Positions 34,869-44,198 of a stretch of 64,000 bases of DNA are shown piece after piece. Each line of letters begins with the position of its first letter. Position 1 is the stretch's first letter. A model generated the notes under the pieces. The model saw only the letters and a list, made by a program, of their open reading frames with translations. It made no database searches and was not told the origin of the DNA. The position numbers were made by a program, and so were the translations under genes. The DNA is taken from the NCBI RefSeq assembly GCF_026711005.1, contig NZ_JAPPVJ010000006.1:221948-285947 (forward strand). The letters are read 5' to 3'. The stretch is from Sphingobacterium sp. UT-1RO-CII-1 (GTDB taxonomy: Bacteria > Bacteroidota > Bacteroidia > Sphingobacteriales > Sphingobacteriaceae).

Positions 34869-35137
34869 TGCTTATTTTAGTTCACTTGACAAGTTTCACT
34901 AATTTTCAACAGCTTATATTTAATTCTACAAAAGAAGAGATAAGAAGTGTAAAATAGTGTAAATAGAAAGCTATCACAGATAAGTTACAAAAGCACTCCT
35001 TTTTTAATACCCTAAATAAGTAACGGGGTGCAGGGCTACGACTTATTTACTTGATACTCGATAACCTATTTTGCCTTCTGAGAATACTCAAGAGCAATTA
35101 CATTTCGCTAAATATGGATATTTTGTATTTTCGTGCT

Positions 35138-35734
35138 ATGTTACTATCCCATTATCAAAGCGAACATATAGAAGCTGGCTGTGACGAAGCAGGAAGAGGT
35201 TGTTTAGCTGGACCGGTTTTTGCCGCTGCTGTCATCTTTCCGGCCGACTATAGCAATGCTGTATTAAACGATTCGAAGCAATTGTCTGAAAAAAAAAGAA
35301 ATATTTTACGTGAAATAATCGAAAAAGATGCTTTAAGTTTTGCCGTAGCTAGTGTCTCTGCAGAAGAAATTGATAATATTAATATTTTGAACGCCTCGTA
35401 TCTAGCTATGCACCGTGCTTTAGATGCTTTGAAAGTCCTCCCGGGCTTCATCATTGTTGATGGCAACAGATTTAAATCCTATGGAGATACTCCCCACCAA
35501 TGTATCGTTAAAGGCGACTCAAAATACCTGTCCATCGCTGCTGCTTCAATTTTAGCAAAGACATATAGGGATGAATACATGAATAAAATAGCAATAGATT
35601 GCCCGCAATACGACTGGCTTTCAAATAAAGGCTACCCTACTGTCAAACATCGTAATGCAGTACTCGCTTATGGCTGGAGTATGCATCACAGAAAAACATT
35701 TAAGGTATCTATGCCTATTGACAAAAAAACATAA
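35138..35734 (+). CDS. rnhB: Ribonuclease HII
   Basis: From the ATG at 35138 the protein has 198 residues, the normal RnhB size. Longer in-frame starts upstream (from 35051) give an N-terminus that looks like non-coding sequence (MILDNLFCLLRILK). Catalytic residues are read as Asp16 and Glu17 (CDEAGRG), Asp in VDGNRF, and Asp in ILAKTYRDEY. It removes single ribonucleotides and RNA primers from DNA. It is followed by a perfect 44-nt palindrome. Confidence 0.93.
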   Translation: MLLSHYQSEHIEAGCDEAGRGCLAGPVFAAAVIFPADYSNAVLNDSKQLSEKKRNILREIIEKDALSFAVASVSAEEIDNINILNASYLAMHRALDALKVLPGFIIVDGNRFKSYGDTPHQCIVKGDSKYLSIAAASILAKTYRDEYMNKIAIDCPQYDWLSNKGYPTVKHRNAVLAYGWSMHHRKTFKVSMPIDKKT

Positions 35735-35747
35735 AACTTCTACTCTT

Positions 35748-35791
35748 ATAAACAATAAAAGTCTTTAGCGCTAAAGACTTTTATTGTTTAT
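35748..35791. terminator. Bidirectional terminator, perfect 44-nt palindrome
   Basis: Two 22-nt arms are exactly complementary with no loop, centred at 35769/35770 (AAAAGTCTTTAGC and its complement in the core). It has A-runs and T-runs on both sides and lies between the convergent rnhB and YfhO genes. Confidence 0.85.
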
Positions 35792-35810
35792 GGACTTCTC
35801 AGCCAAATAT

Positions 35811-38276
35811 CTATACTTTTTTCTTCTGTCTAAAACTAAACCATACAGCTGCCACAATACCGCCAAGCAAAATAATCGAAGCAATAAGAGAGAGTATATT
35901 GCTTATTCGCATAGAATCGGGTGCAAATACAAATTCAATTTTGTGATTCCCCCCCGGTATTTGTAAAGCACGTAAAATATAATCGGCGCGGATGATAGGT
36001 GCCTCCTCACCATCGATATAAGCTTTCCAGCCTTTTTCGTAATATACTTCAGAGAATACAGCAAAAGCATCATTAGGAGAAGTTGACTCATAACGCATAG
36101 TATCGGGATGGTAAGACACCAACTTAATTTCAGCATTACTTGGCACACCAAGACGTGTAGAGTTTAACTTATTTTTAAACTGCTCGTGCACAAAGGCCTC
36201 TTTACTTGGATCAAAGCTACTGATAGCCTGCATCTCTTGTGCGTTGTCTTTTACAAAAGTAACCTTTTCTACAAACCATGCATTACCTGCCGCAGTGCTT
36301 CTACGTTGAATCTGCTCAGCTCCATTCTGGGGGTTTTGTGTTATCAAGTAACGCACATTAAACATATCTAACACGTCCTCATTAATAGCCCCATTAAACT
36401 GATGTTCTAATATTTCCTGAAAACGCATAAGCTTAGCAGCATGATAACCACCCAGACTTTTATGAAAATAAGAAGCCCGCGCATCCTGAAAAGGACTAGT
36501 CGTTAAATCAAACACTCGATAACTTGGGTCTTTATCCAAACGTATAAGCTGATCAACCTCACGTTCGGCAATCCTATTTTTAACTCTGCTCTTGTCAACA
36601 AAAGAATCATCGTTCAAATAGCGCTTATCAACTGTCCAAAGATCAACTAACGTAATTACACCCAATACCACTACAAAAACAGGTAAAGTAAGCTTCTTTT
36701 TCAAATAAAACCAAACCAAGCCAAACGTCAAAGCCACAATAAATAAAGAGCGGTAGGCGTCACTCACGGCTAATGCAGTACGATCCTTAATCAAGGAGCT
36801 TACAAGCTCATTAGCCACCATAGCATCACCCAGCTGCTGGTTAACAGAATTCACAAACTCCTGGTGATTGGCTGTCTTGAAGTCTAAAAACAAACTCGGC
36901 AGTAAAGCAACCAACAAACAAAAGCCACCTACACCTACAAAAGTGTAAAGAACCTTTTTATCCAGCTGTGGAATATCTTCAGCATGAGTAAGTAGTTCAT
37001 TCACCGCCAATACTGCCAAAAGAGGGATCAAGATAGAAGGAATAATCAATATTGATTCCGGAGCTCTAAAATTATTGTACAAAGGAACATAATCAAAGAA
37101 AATGTCTGAAACCAAAGGAAAATTCTCTCCCAAAGCTAGCAGTAGAGTCAGAACAAGCGCACTTACTACCCACCATTTTAGACGCCCTTTAACAACAATA
37201 AGACCTAAAACAAACAAAAAGAATATACCTGCACCAAAATACCAAGGCCCAGAAGTAAACATCTTATCTCCCCAATAAGTTGGCAAGCCGTTAGCTGCTT
37301 GAATAGCTTGAGCCTCTGACGCTCCCATCCTTGTCTTAAAGAAATTAGCAAGCGCAGAATTAGCTCCTAACGTTCCTCCTGACTTCCCTCCATAAGCATT
37401 AGGAATCAAAAAAGTCACATTCTCACCCACACCTTGACTCCATTGGTACGCATAATCCTTATCAAGACCAGCACCGCTCTTACCCTCGTCTACTTTAACA
37501 ATATTGGCTTTGCCCCGCGTTGTTAACTTACTATATTCATAAGTCGGGAATAATACGGAAGCATTAACTAAAACCGCAAGAATAACAGCAACAACCTGTA
37601 AAACTGAAGCTTGAGCAAACTCTTTTAATTTTTTATCGCGAATAGCGTAATACAATTCGATAAGGACATACACAACCAGCGCTATAAACAAGTAATAGGT
37701 TATCTGAACATGGTTAGCACGAATCTCCATAGCCAAAGAAAAAAGCAAAATAAGCGGTCCCCATATACGGCTGCCCCTATAACAAAGAAGTACAGAGCCA
37801 ATAATAGGTGCTAAATAAGCTATAGCATAAGCCTTGTTCAAGTGTCCTGCTTCTATGTAAATAAAGTTATATGAAGTAAAGGCAATCGCTATTGCTCCCA
37901 CCGCAGCTAGCCAAGGACGTATACGAAGTGTAGAGAGTAAAAAATAACCGCCCAATAAATATAATAATACGATATCGGTAGGAATCGGGAAAACAGCACG
38001 TAGCCCCTTACCTATATACGAGGTAACATTGTTCGCATGCTCATACCAAATTTGATAAGTAGGCATACCTCCAAACATCGAGTTTGTCCACATAGGTGCT
38101 TTACCATCAATAGCTTTATAATCAAACAACTCTTTCTGACTACCTTCAGCCTGAATTACATCGCTTTGAGATAAAACCTTACCGCCAAAAATAGGTGAGA
38201 AATAAAAAATCACCAAAACAATAAAGATGGCGATAATAATCAGATGTGTCGAGTTTTCCTTAAACCACTTTTTCAT
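35811..38276 (-). CDS. YfhO-family multi-pass membrane protein
   Basis: The 821-residue protein has about 12-13 predicted membrane helices with a long extracytoplasmic segment in its second half, matching the bacterial membrane protein YfhO family. In Gram-positive bacteria YfhO-type proteins act in glycosylation of cell-wall polymers; in Bacteroidota the role is unsettled, although a GT-C-like glycosyltransferase fold has been suggested. It has N-terminal HLIIIAIFIVLVIFYFSP and C-terminal IASIILLGGIVAAVWFSF helices. It is a single gene with a promoter region of 286 nt upstream. Its partner or substrate is unknown. Confidence 0.85.
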   Translation of the reverse strand: MKKWFKENSTHLIIIAIFIVLVIFYFSPIFGGKVLSQSDVIQAEGSQKELFDYKAIDGKAPMWTNSMFGGMPTYQIWYEHANNVTSYIGKGLRAVFPIPTDIVLLYLLGGYFLLSTLRIRPWLAAVGAIAIAFTSYNFIYIEAGHLNKAYAIAYLAPIIGSVLLCYRGSRIWGPLILLFSLAMEIRANHVQITYYLFIALVVYVLIELYYAIRDKKLKEFAQASVLQVVAVILAVLVNASVLFPTYEYSKLTTRGKANIVKVDEGKSGAGLDKDYAYQWSQGVGENVTFLIPNAYGGKSGGTLGANSALANFFKTRMGASEAQAIQAANGLPTYWGDKMFTSGPWYFGAGIFFLFVLGLIVVKGRLKWWVVSALVLTLLLALGENFPLVSDIFFDYVPLYNNFRAPESILIIPSILIPLLAVLAVNELLTHAEDIPQLDKKVLYTFVGVGGFCLLVALLPSLFLDFKTANHQEFVNSVNQQLGDAMVANELVSSLIKDRTALAVSDAYRSLFIVALTFGLVWFYLKKKLTLPVFVVVLGVITLVDLWTVDKRYLNDDSFVDKSRVKNRIAEREVDQLIRLDKDPSYRVFDLTTSPFQDARASYFHKSLGGYHAAKLMRFQEILEHQFNGAINEDVLDMFNVRYLITQNPQNGAEQIQRRSTAAGNAWFVEKVTFVKDNAQEMQAISSFDPSKEAFVHEQFKNKLNSTRLGVPSNAEIKLVSYHPDTMRYESTSPNDAFAVFSEVYYEKGWKAYIDGEEAPIIRADYILRALQIPGGNHKIEFVFAPDSMRISNILSLIASIILLGGIVAAVWFSFRQKKKV

Positions 38277-38562
38277 ATGTGTATAATCTGTCTGTTTACC
38301 TTTCAGTATGGAATATATTCATGCTTTTTATCAGAAACATGAGTATTCCATAAATATATTTACTAATGCTTCGTATCCCTTCCGCTAATGAGCAGATCCG
38401 TTTACATTATCAAACTATTTGGAGCATTTATGTTTACTATTGACTTCATACCCTCGGTATAGCCTACCAAATAAAAAGATTAGCTTAGTTAAGTGCCAAA
38501 AATATAGAAATGATTTGACTTTACTGGCATAAATTGCAGCATTATATCCCTCTAGCTTCTAC

Positions 38563-39249
38563 TTACTCTCCTTTTTCTATCAATCGCTTAATATCAGATA
38601 ATTCTCCAAAGAGAACAAGCAAATCATCTTCATCCAATTTCGTATCAGACACCGCAATACCCGATGCTTCTTTATATTGAATTGTTTTTCCCTTAACTTG
38701 CTTGTCATAAGACTTAACAGTAGTTAAAACAATAACTTTATATTTGTTTGTTAAATTGGCATCTTTCAGGGTCATGCCTAAATACTTAGGAGGAACTCGA
38801 GTTTCTATAATAGAATACTTATCAGACACCTTAAAAGAGTCTATAATATCTACATTATCTAAACGCATTGCGAGCCGTTCCGCAGCCTCCTCTTCAGGCA
38901 TAATGTATTCATCAATCTGCATAGCTTCCAATACGGTCTTCTGTAGTTCCGAGACAACTCGTCCTATAATTCGTTTCACACCCAATTGCTTAAGAAGTGC
39001 TGTTGTTAACATACTAGCCCCCTCATCCTCACCTATCGCCACAATTACCGCATCAGAATCTTTAACAGGCAAAGAAGATACAGACTCTTTATCTGTCGTA
39101 TCCATACAAACCGTATGGGTTATCTTGTCTTTCAACTGCTCAACGATAGTCAATTTTTTATCCGCTGCTATAACCTCATGTCCTAATTCTGTTAAGTGAA
39201 TAGCTAGAGATTTCCCAAAATGACCAAGTCCAAGCACAATATATTTCAT
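38563..39249 (-). CDS. TrkA/KtrA-type potassium uptake regulatory protein (RCK domains)
   Basis: The 228-residue protein has an N-terminal NAD(P)-binding RCK domain (VLGLGHFGKSLAIHL) and a C-terminal TrkA_C domain (about 140-225). It gates a Trk/Ktr channel. Its membrane partner is encoded just upstream on the same strand, 126 nt away. The pair is the usual two-component KtrAB-like or TrkAH-like unit. Length matches single-RCK KtrA rather than the double-domain TrkA of E. coli. Confidence 0.9.
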   Translation of the reverse strand: MKYIVLGLGHFGKSLAIHLTELGHEVIAADKKLTIVEQLKDKITHTVCMDTTDKESVSSLPVKDSDAVIVAIGEDEGASMLTTALLKQLGVKRIIGRVVSELQKTVLEAMQIDEYIMPEEEAAERLAMRLDNVDIIDSFKVSDKYSIIETRVPPKYLGMTLKDANLTNKYKVIVLTTVKSYDKQVKGKTIQYKEASGIAVSDTKLDEDDLLVLFGELSDIKRLIEKGE

Positions 39250-39375
39250 ATGTATATAATCTATTTTTTATTTGTCATATGGAATATCCAAACGATATCC
39301 ATTCGTCTTTGTGCAGCCCCTGCCACACGGATATTTCATTGATGTCTAATCTGTTCATATCTGTCCAACCTTTCG

Positions 39376-41154
39376 TTAGAACAAAATCTTTTCAGTAGGA
39401 TAAATATAACTTTTGTTTTTAGTATTCTTAATAAATGCCACTAGTAGTGTTAATGTACCAACTCTACCAACAAACATTGTAAAAATAATAACCAACTTAC
39501 CCGCAGTCGACAAAGATGGAGTTACCCCCATTGTTAAGCCACAGGTCGTATAAGCGGATACTGTTTCAAATAACAATTCCTTCATGGGTTTTGTAGAGTC
39601 AGTGAAGTTTAATAAAACAAAGCTAAAAGCAATAGTTAATACCGATAGTAAAATAATAGCAAAAGCCTTATTAATAGATTCTGATGCAATACGCCGTCTA
39701 AATATTTCTATAGACTCTTTTCCTTTAGCTAACGAAAATATATTTAATACAGCCAATGCAACTGTAGTCACTTTTACTCCTCCTCCTGTTGACCCAGGAG
39801 ACGAACCTATCCACATTAAAGTAATAACCATGATCAAAGTAGGACTAGCCAAAAAACCAACATCAACACTATTAAAACCTGCTGATCGAGAAGAATTAAC
39901 CATAAAAAAAGAGGTGACCCACTCCCCTACAAGATTACTGTCGGCTGTTAAGGTATGCCGTTGCTCCATAAAAAAGTAAGAGGTAGTTGCTAAAACGACT
40001 ACAATCGCATTACACAAAAGGACAAAACGAGTGTTAAAAGTAAATGACCGTGGCTTATGGACAAAGGGCTCTCTTAAAAAAACCGTACGTACAATCTTTC
40101 TTATCTTTTGACGTAAAAAAGTATAAAAGTTATAAACCGTACCAAAACCCAAACCACCTAATATAAAGACAATAGCTAGACATAACTGAAACCCATAATT
40201 AAAACGGTAATTACCGTTTTGTATACCATCAGGAAGAATCGAAAAACCAGAGTTACAAAAAGAAGAAATTGCGTGAAACGCCGAAAAAAAAACACGCTCT
40301 CCAATAGAATCAAATAGTGCAGCATCCAAAGAAAGAAATATAAAGACACCCCCTACAAACTCAAAAAGTAAGGTGATAAAAATAATGGTCAACAAAGTTG
40401 AAATCACAGAATTAAGTTTATTCTCCCCCAAAATCTCCCCGAACATCAGCTGATTTTTATAAGAAAATCCACCCGAAAAAAAATATCCAAAGAACCCCGT
40501 AAAAGTCATAATCCCTATACCGCCAACCTGAATAAGCAGCATAATAACTGTTTGTCCGAATAAAGAAAAGTTAGTAGATATATCAGTAACACTTAATCCC
40601 GTAATACAGACAGCACTTGTAGCCATGAAAAACGCATCGACAAAGCTTAAAGGAGCCAAAAGCGTTGTTCGCGGCAGCATTAACAGAACGGTACCCAGCA
40701 ATATCAGCGCAATAAAGCTAATCACAAAAAGTATAGTAGGATTAAAATAGAAGCTATCAAAAAACAAACTATTTCTCGAAAGTTCGGATAAAAACATAAT
40801 CGCTATACCAATAAAAACCCATTCGTTATTCGCAAAATAACTTCCTCCCGAAATACGGGCGACAGCTATAATCAGAAAGTAAATGATAAGTACGATACCA
40901 GATATATGGGCTACATCAAGTTTACGCTCGGCTAATAACGACAGCGATGTTCGTAAAAAGCTGAGAATAAAAAGAAAGTAAAACATACCAATAACAACTT
41001 TCTCAGACACTATTGCGATTTCACGATCAGTTACGTACCCAATATGTACAAGCGCTACAACTGCACAAACCATACTGACATAAAACATAGTACGGTCAAC
41101 GATTTTTATACGATATCGAAAAAGAAATTTTAAAAAACTAAATATAGCCCCCAT
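39376..41154 (-). CDS. TrkH/KtrB-type potassium transporter subunit
   Basis: The 592-residue protein has many membrane helices and the Trk/Ktr pore motifs (for example TSAVCITGLSVTD, FHAISSFCNSGFS, SSPGSTGGGVKVTT and YTTCGLTMG, four pore-loop regions with the usual Gly-rich filter lines). It has an extra N-terminal hydrophobic part compared with many KtrB proteins. It imports potassium with the RCK subunit encoded next to it. Its TAnnTTTG box lies 7 nt before the start codon. Confidence 0.9.
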   Translation of the reverse strand: MGAIFSFLKFLFRYRIKIVDRTMFYVSMVCAVVALVHIGYVTDREIAIVSEKVVIGMFYFLFILSFLRTSLSLLAERKLDVAHISGIVLIIYFLIIAVARISGGSYFANNEWVFIGIAIMFLSELSRNSLFFDSFYFNPTILFVISFIALILLGTVLLMLPRTTLLAPLSFVDAFFMATSAVCITGLSVTDISTNFSLFGQTVIMLLIQVGGIGIMTFTGFFGYFFSGGFSYKNQLMFGEILGENKLNSVISTLLTIIFITLLFEFVGGVFIFLSLDAALFDSIGERVFFSAFHAISSFCNSGFSILPDGIQNGNYRFNYGFQLCLAIVFILGGLGFGTVYNFYTFLRQKIRKIVRTVFLREPFVHKPRSFTFNTRFVLLCNAIVVVLATTSYFFMEQRHTLTADSNLVGEWVTSFFMVNSSRSAGFNSVDVGFLASPTLIMVITLMWIGSSPGSTGGGVKVTTVALAVLNIFSLAKGKESIEIFRRRIASESINKAFAIILLSVLTIAFSFVLLNFTDSTKPMKELLFETVSAYTTCGLTMGVTPSLSTAGKLVIIFTMFVGRVGTLTLLVAFIKNTKNKSYIYPTEKILF

Positions 41155-41161
41155 GTAATCA

Positions 41162-41169
41162 CAAACTTA
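41162..41169 (-). promoter_or_regulatory. TAnnTTTG promoter box of the potassium transporter gene, close to the start codon
   Basis: The minus strand reads TAAGTTTG, with 7 nt to the ATG at 41154, so the mRNA should have little or no leader. No well-spaced -33 element is visible. Confidence 0.45.
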
Positions 41170-41219
41170 AGGATATTACAAACAGATTACTACTTGAGAC
41201 TATAAGATTAAAACACTTT

Positions 41220-42989
41220 TTATTCATTCGTCTGCTTCTTCCGAAAAAGTCCCTTGAAAAAACCCTTAGTTTTCGTAACCGTTCTTTCAGTCCGCTCAGC
41301 TTGATTCATTATTCGCGTCTCTCGTTCTTTACTAATTCCTGCCGTCTGCTTAATACCTTCTAATAAGCTCTTCCAAAGGTTTTTAAAAAAAGGATAGGTA
41401 GTAACACGTTTATAATTTACCTTACCGACATGATAAACTTCATTCGCATCAGGGTTACTATCATTAATAATCACCTTATTGACAAGAAATGAAAGTACTT
41501 TTTTAGACTTCTGCTTTCCCTCCGCATCACGTTCCCCTAATAAACTAACCTGCATATTATCATAATTAAAATGGAAATCCCCCCAAGTACGAACATCGTT
41601 TCCTTTCATATCGAAACGTATAGACCGTATATTTCCAGCCGCTATTTCGACATTAACCAACGGGTGCAATATTTTATTAAAAGCAGAAGCCCTCATATTC
41701 CCGACTGTCCCTTTATAACTATAATCACCCGATTTACTGAGCATATCAAAAGAAAATTGGGCATGTAAATTTCCAGCATTCATAACCTTACTCTGCACAT
41801 CCATTGTGAGATATTTATTGTTCTGTAATCTCATTAAGTCATTAGTCACATTAACAAGATAACCTGTTGTATGATCAAACGTAATAACCCCCTCTCGATG
41901 ATATTTATCACTGATCTCACCATACTCAACTCCAACATTATCAACCAACACCGTATCTATTCGCATTAAACGCTTAAGAAACATAAGTTTTTGATGTGGC
42001 GACTGCCCTAATTGATTCGTAGCTTTTTTAGGCACACGCTTATCCGCATAAAGCTTAACATGACCATTCTTAACCTGCATCGTCTTCATTAAAGTCTGCT
42101 GATTTTCGATAAAATTTTTAAAGTCAACCTGCTCCATACGAAGCGTATCAAAATGCAGCACAGTCATGAGCTTTGCCTTATTTTTTGATTTAAAATAAGC
42201 TGCTTTGTTAATATTAGGCTTATAATCTACATTCGTAAATAAAACATTTCGATCTCTCGTATTTATCTTTAATGAATCAAATTTAACCCCGTATATGCCA
42301 TCAGAAAAATCATATTGAAACCCTGGAATATCAACATCTATAAGCTTAGTATAATAAAAGCGAGTGGTATCTTTAACAGACGTTTCATCCAACAAAAAAT
42401 CATGAACCCGAATCCTAATATTACTTAACTGCGTCTCGGAACTTTTCCCTTCTCTAATTTTAAAATACTTAAAATCAACCCCCTCTACATAAACATCGCG
42501 AACATTAACCGATGACAGCACCTCCCTGACACTTTCATAAAGCGATTTTTCAGGCTGATTACTCAAAGTATCATTATAGCTATGATAGGTGTTATAAACC
42601 GAAATAATTGGCTTTTCCAACTCAATCGATTTTATATCCAACTGCCGATTTACTAGAACCCCAAATAACCCAAAACCTTTAATTTTAAGGGATTGTAATC
42701 CCACATGATAGCGGTTATCAGGAGCCTTTTTGTTTGCTTCCAATTGTGCATATACACTCGAGTCCGCATGTAAAACAACATTTTTTATACTTACATTACC
42801 TAAAGCAATGTTAATAGAGAGATTATCATAGGTTAGATGATACAGACTATCTGTTGAGTTTTTAACGACTTCCTTAAGTTTCTTTTCAATAATCGGCTCC
42901 CAATTATCTGAAAAATACCATACTAGCCCCACCAAAAGAGTAAGCAAAAGGACAATAACTCCTGTAACCCATTTCCACACTGGTTTCAT
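41220..42989 (-). CDS. AsmA-like single-pass membrane protein, function unknown
   Basis: The 589-residue protein begins with one membrane helix (VTGVIVLLLTLLVGLVWYF), followed by a long beta-rich periplasmic part with the features of AsmA/DUF748-type proteins (SINIALGNVSIKNVVLH, LQSLKIKGFGLFGVLVNRQLDI, then repeated beta strands). The C-terminus is basic (Lys/Arg-rich). AsmA-like proteins carry lipids between membranes; a lipid or envelope transport role is likely but inferred. It stands alone, with ktrB-like gene next on the minus strand and 65 nt away. Confidence 0.65.
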   Translation of the reverse strand: MKPVWKWVTGVIVLLLTLLVGLVWYFSDNWEPIIEKKLKEVVKNSTDSLYHLTYDNLSINIALGNVSIKNVVLHADSSVYAQLEANKKAPDNRYHVGLQSLKIKGFGLFGVLVNRQLDIKSIELEKPIISVYNTYHSYNDTLSNQPEKSLYESVREVLSSVNVRDVYVEGVDFKYFKIREGKSSETQLSNIRIRVHDFLLDETSVKDTTRFYYTKLIDVDIPGFQYDFSDGIYGVKFDSLKINTRDRNVLFTNVDYKPNINKAAYFKSKNKAKLMTVLHFDTLRMEQVDFKNFIENQQTLMKTMQVKNGHVKLYADKRVPKKATNQLGQSPHQKLMFLKRLMRIDTVLVDNVGVEYGEISDKYHREGVITFDHTTGYLVNVTNDLMRLQNNKYLTMDVQSKVMNAGNLHAQFSFDMLSKSGDYSYKGTVGNMRASAFNKILHPLVNVEIAAGNIRSIRFDMKGNDVRTWGDFHFNYDNMQVSLLGERDAEGKQKSKKVLSFLVNKVIINDSNPDANEVYHVGKVNYKRVTTYPFFKNLWKSLLEGIKQTAGISKERETRIMNQAERTERTVTKTKGFFKGLFRKKQTNE

Positions 42990-43160
42990 ACCAATAATCC
43001 CGCTTTTTTAATGTTTACTATCTATACTACTTGTCGCAAATAATTTATATTTGTCATTACCCACCAGCCTATATTATGTCTCTAGGGAATTCCCTCTTTA
43101 GGTAATTACTCTGTCAAAAAAACAACTCTTTCTAATTTTAGTTTTACTTTTAAGTAAAAA

Positions 43161-44084
43161 CTAACTTCGAGTATCTTGATTATGGTATATACTTAGATAA
43201 CTATCGTATCTGCTTTCCGCAATAGCACCACATGCTACGGCCTCAATCACGACGCAATTGGGCTCATTAATATGTCTACAGTTATGAAAACGACATGCAT
43301 TCATTCTTTCTCGCATTTCAGGAAAAAAATGAGAGAGTTCATCCTTTTCAATATCTACAATGCCTAATTCACGTATTCCTGGCGTATCAATAAGTTTACC
43401 TCCAAAATCTAAGTCTATCATTTCCGCGAATGTAGTGGTATGCTTCCCTCTATCCGACCAGTCAGAAATCTCGCCTGTTCTTAATTCCGCAGCAGGTTCA
43501 ATAGCGTTAATTAACGTTGATTTTCCCACACCTGAGTGCCCAGATACCAAAGTAACTTTATCTTTTAAAAGAGCTTGTATTTTATCAATATTAGTACCTT
43601 CTTCTGCAGAAACCGCATAACATGAATACCCTATATTTTCATAAACCGACATATAATCTGCCAAAATTTCAAGCCCCTCATCAGAAAAAAGATCCAACTT
43701 ATTAAAAACTAACATTGCAGGAATGCTATAGGCTTCAGCCGTCACTAGGAATCGATCAATAAAACCTAAAGATGTTGGAGGAGAAGCAAGTGTAACCACT
43801 AAAAGAGCTTGATCCAGATTCGCACCAATTATCTGTGTTTGCTTGGATAAATTAACCGAACGACGAATAATATAATTGCGCCGAGGCTCTAAATGAGTAA
43901 TAATTGCACTCTCTTGATCTGGTTCTAATGTATATTGTACCCAATCGCCAACAGCAACAGGGTTTGTTGTCTTTATCCCTTGCGTACGAAACTTCCCTTT
44001 TATACGACAGTCAACTCGCCGACCGTCCTCACCTAAAACCGTATACCAACTACCGGTCGATTTAACAACTAGTCCACGCATCAT
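43161..44084 (-). CDS. rsgA: Ribosome small-subunit maturation GTPase RsgA
   Basis: The 307-residue protein has an N-terminal OB domain, a circularly permuted GTPase domain with NKLD (128-131) first, then GHSGVGKS (182-189) and DTPG (233-236), and a C-terminal zinc site with Cys264, Cys269, His271 and Cys277 in CRFHNCRH and PNC. It acts in late 30S assembly. A short hairpin overlaps its stop region at 43137-43164. It is divergent from polA. Confidence 0.95.
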   Translation of the reverse strand: MMRGLVVKSTGSWYTVLGEDGRRVDCRIKGKFRTQGIKTTNPVAVGDWVQYTLEPDQESAIITHLEPRRNYIIRRSVNLSKQTQIIGANLDQALLVVTLASPPTSLGFIDRFLVTAEAYSIPAMLVFNKLDLFSDEGLEILADYMSVYENIGYSCYAVSAEEGTNIDKIQALLKDKVTLVSGHSGVGKSTLINAIEPAAELRTGEISDWSDRGKHTTTFAEMIDLDFGGKLIDTPGIRELGIVDIEKDELSHFFPEMRERMNACRFHNCRHINEPNCVVIEAVACGAIAESRYDSYLSIYHNQDTRS

Positions 44085-44165
44085 ATGATATAAGTTTTAT
44101 TACTTTCGAAAGTCATGATACAAAAGTCGCAAAAAAATATTAATTCGGTGGTTTACTGTTTTTAT

Positions 44166-44173
44166 TAACTTTG
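44166..44173 (+). promoter_or_regulatory. TAnnTTTG promoter box of polA
   Basis: TAACTTTG is an exact match, 25 nt before the GTG start at 44199. No clear -33 box is seen. Confidence 0.4.
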
Positions 44174-44198
44174 TGATACACACTAAAATTAAAAACAA

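Noticed and set aside
38277..38562. Inverted repeat TATGGAATA...TATTCCATA upstream of the YfhO gene
   Set aside because: Short arms (9 bp) with a 28-nt loop in an AT-rich gap; no T-run and no second copy in a matching position. Not enough to call an operator.
43083..43094. 12-bp palindrome AGGGAATTCCCT near rsgA
   Set aside because: Short palindromes of this size arise by chance, and no matching copy was seen at another promoter in the window.
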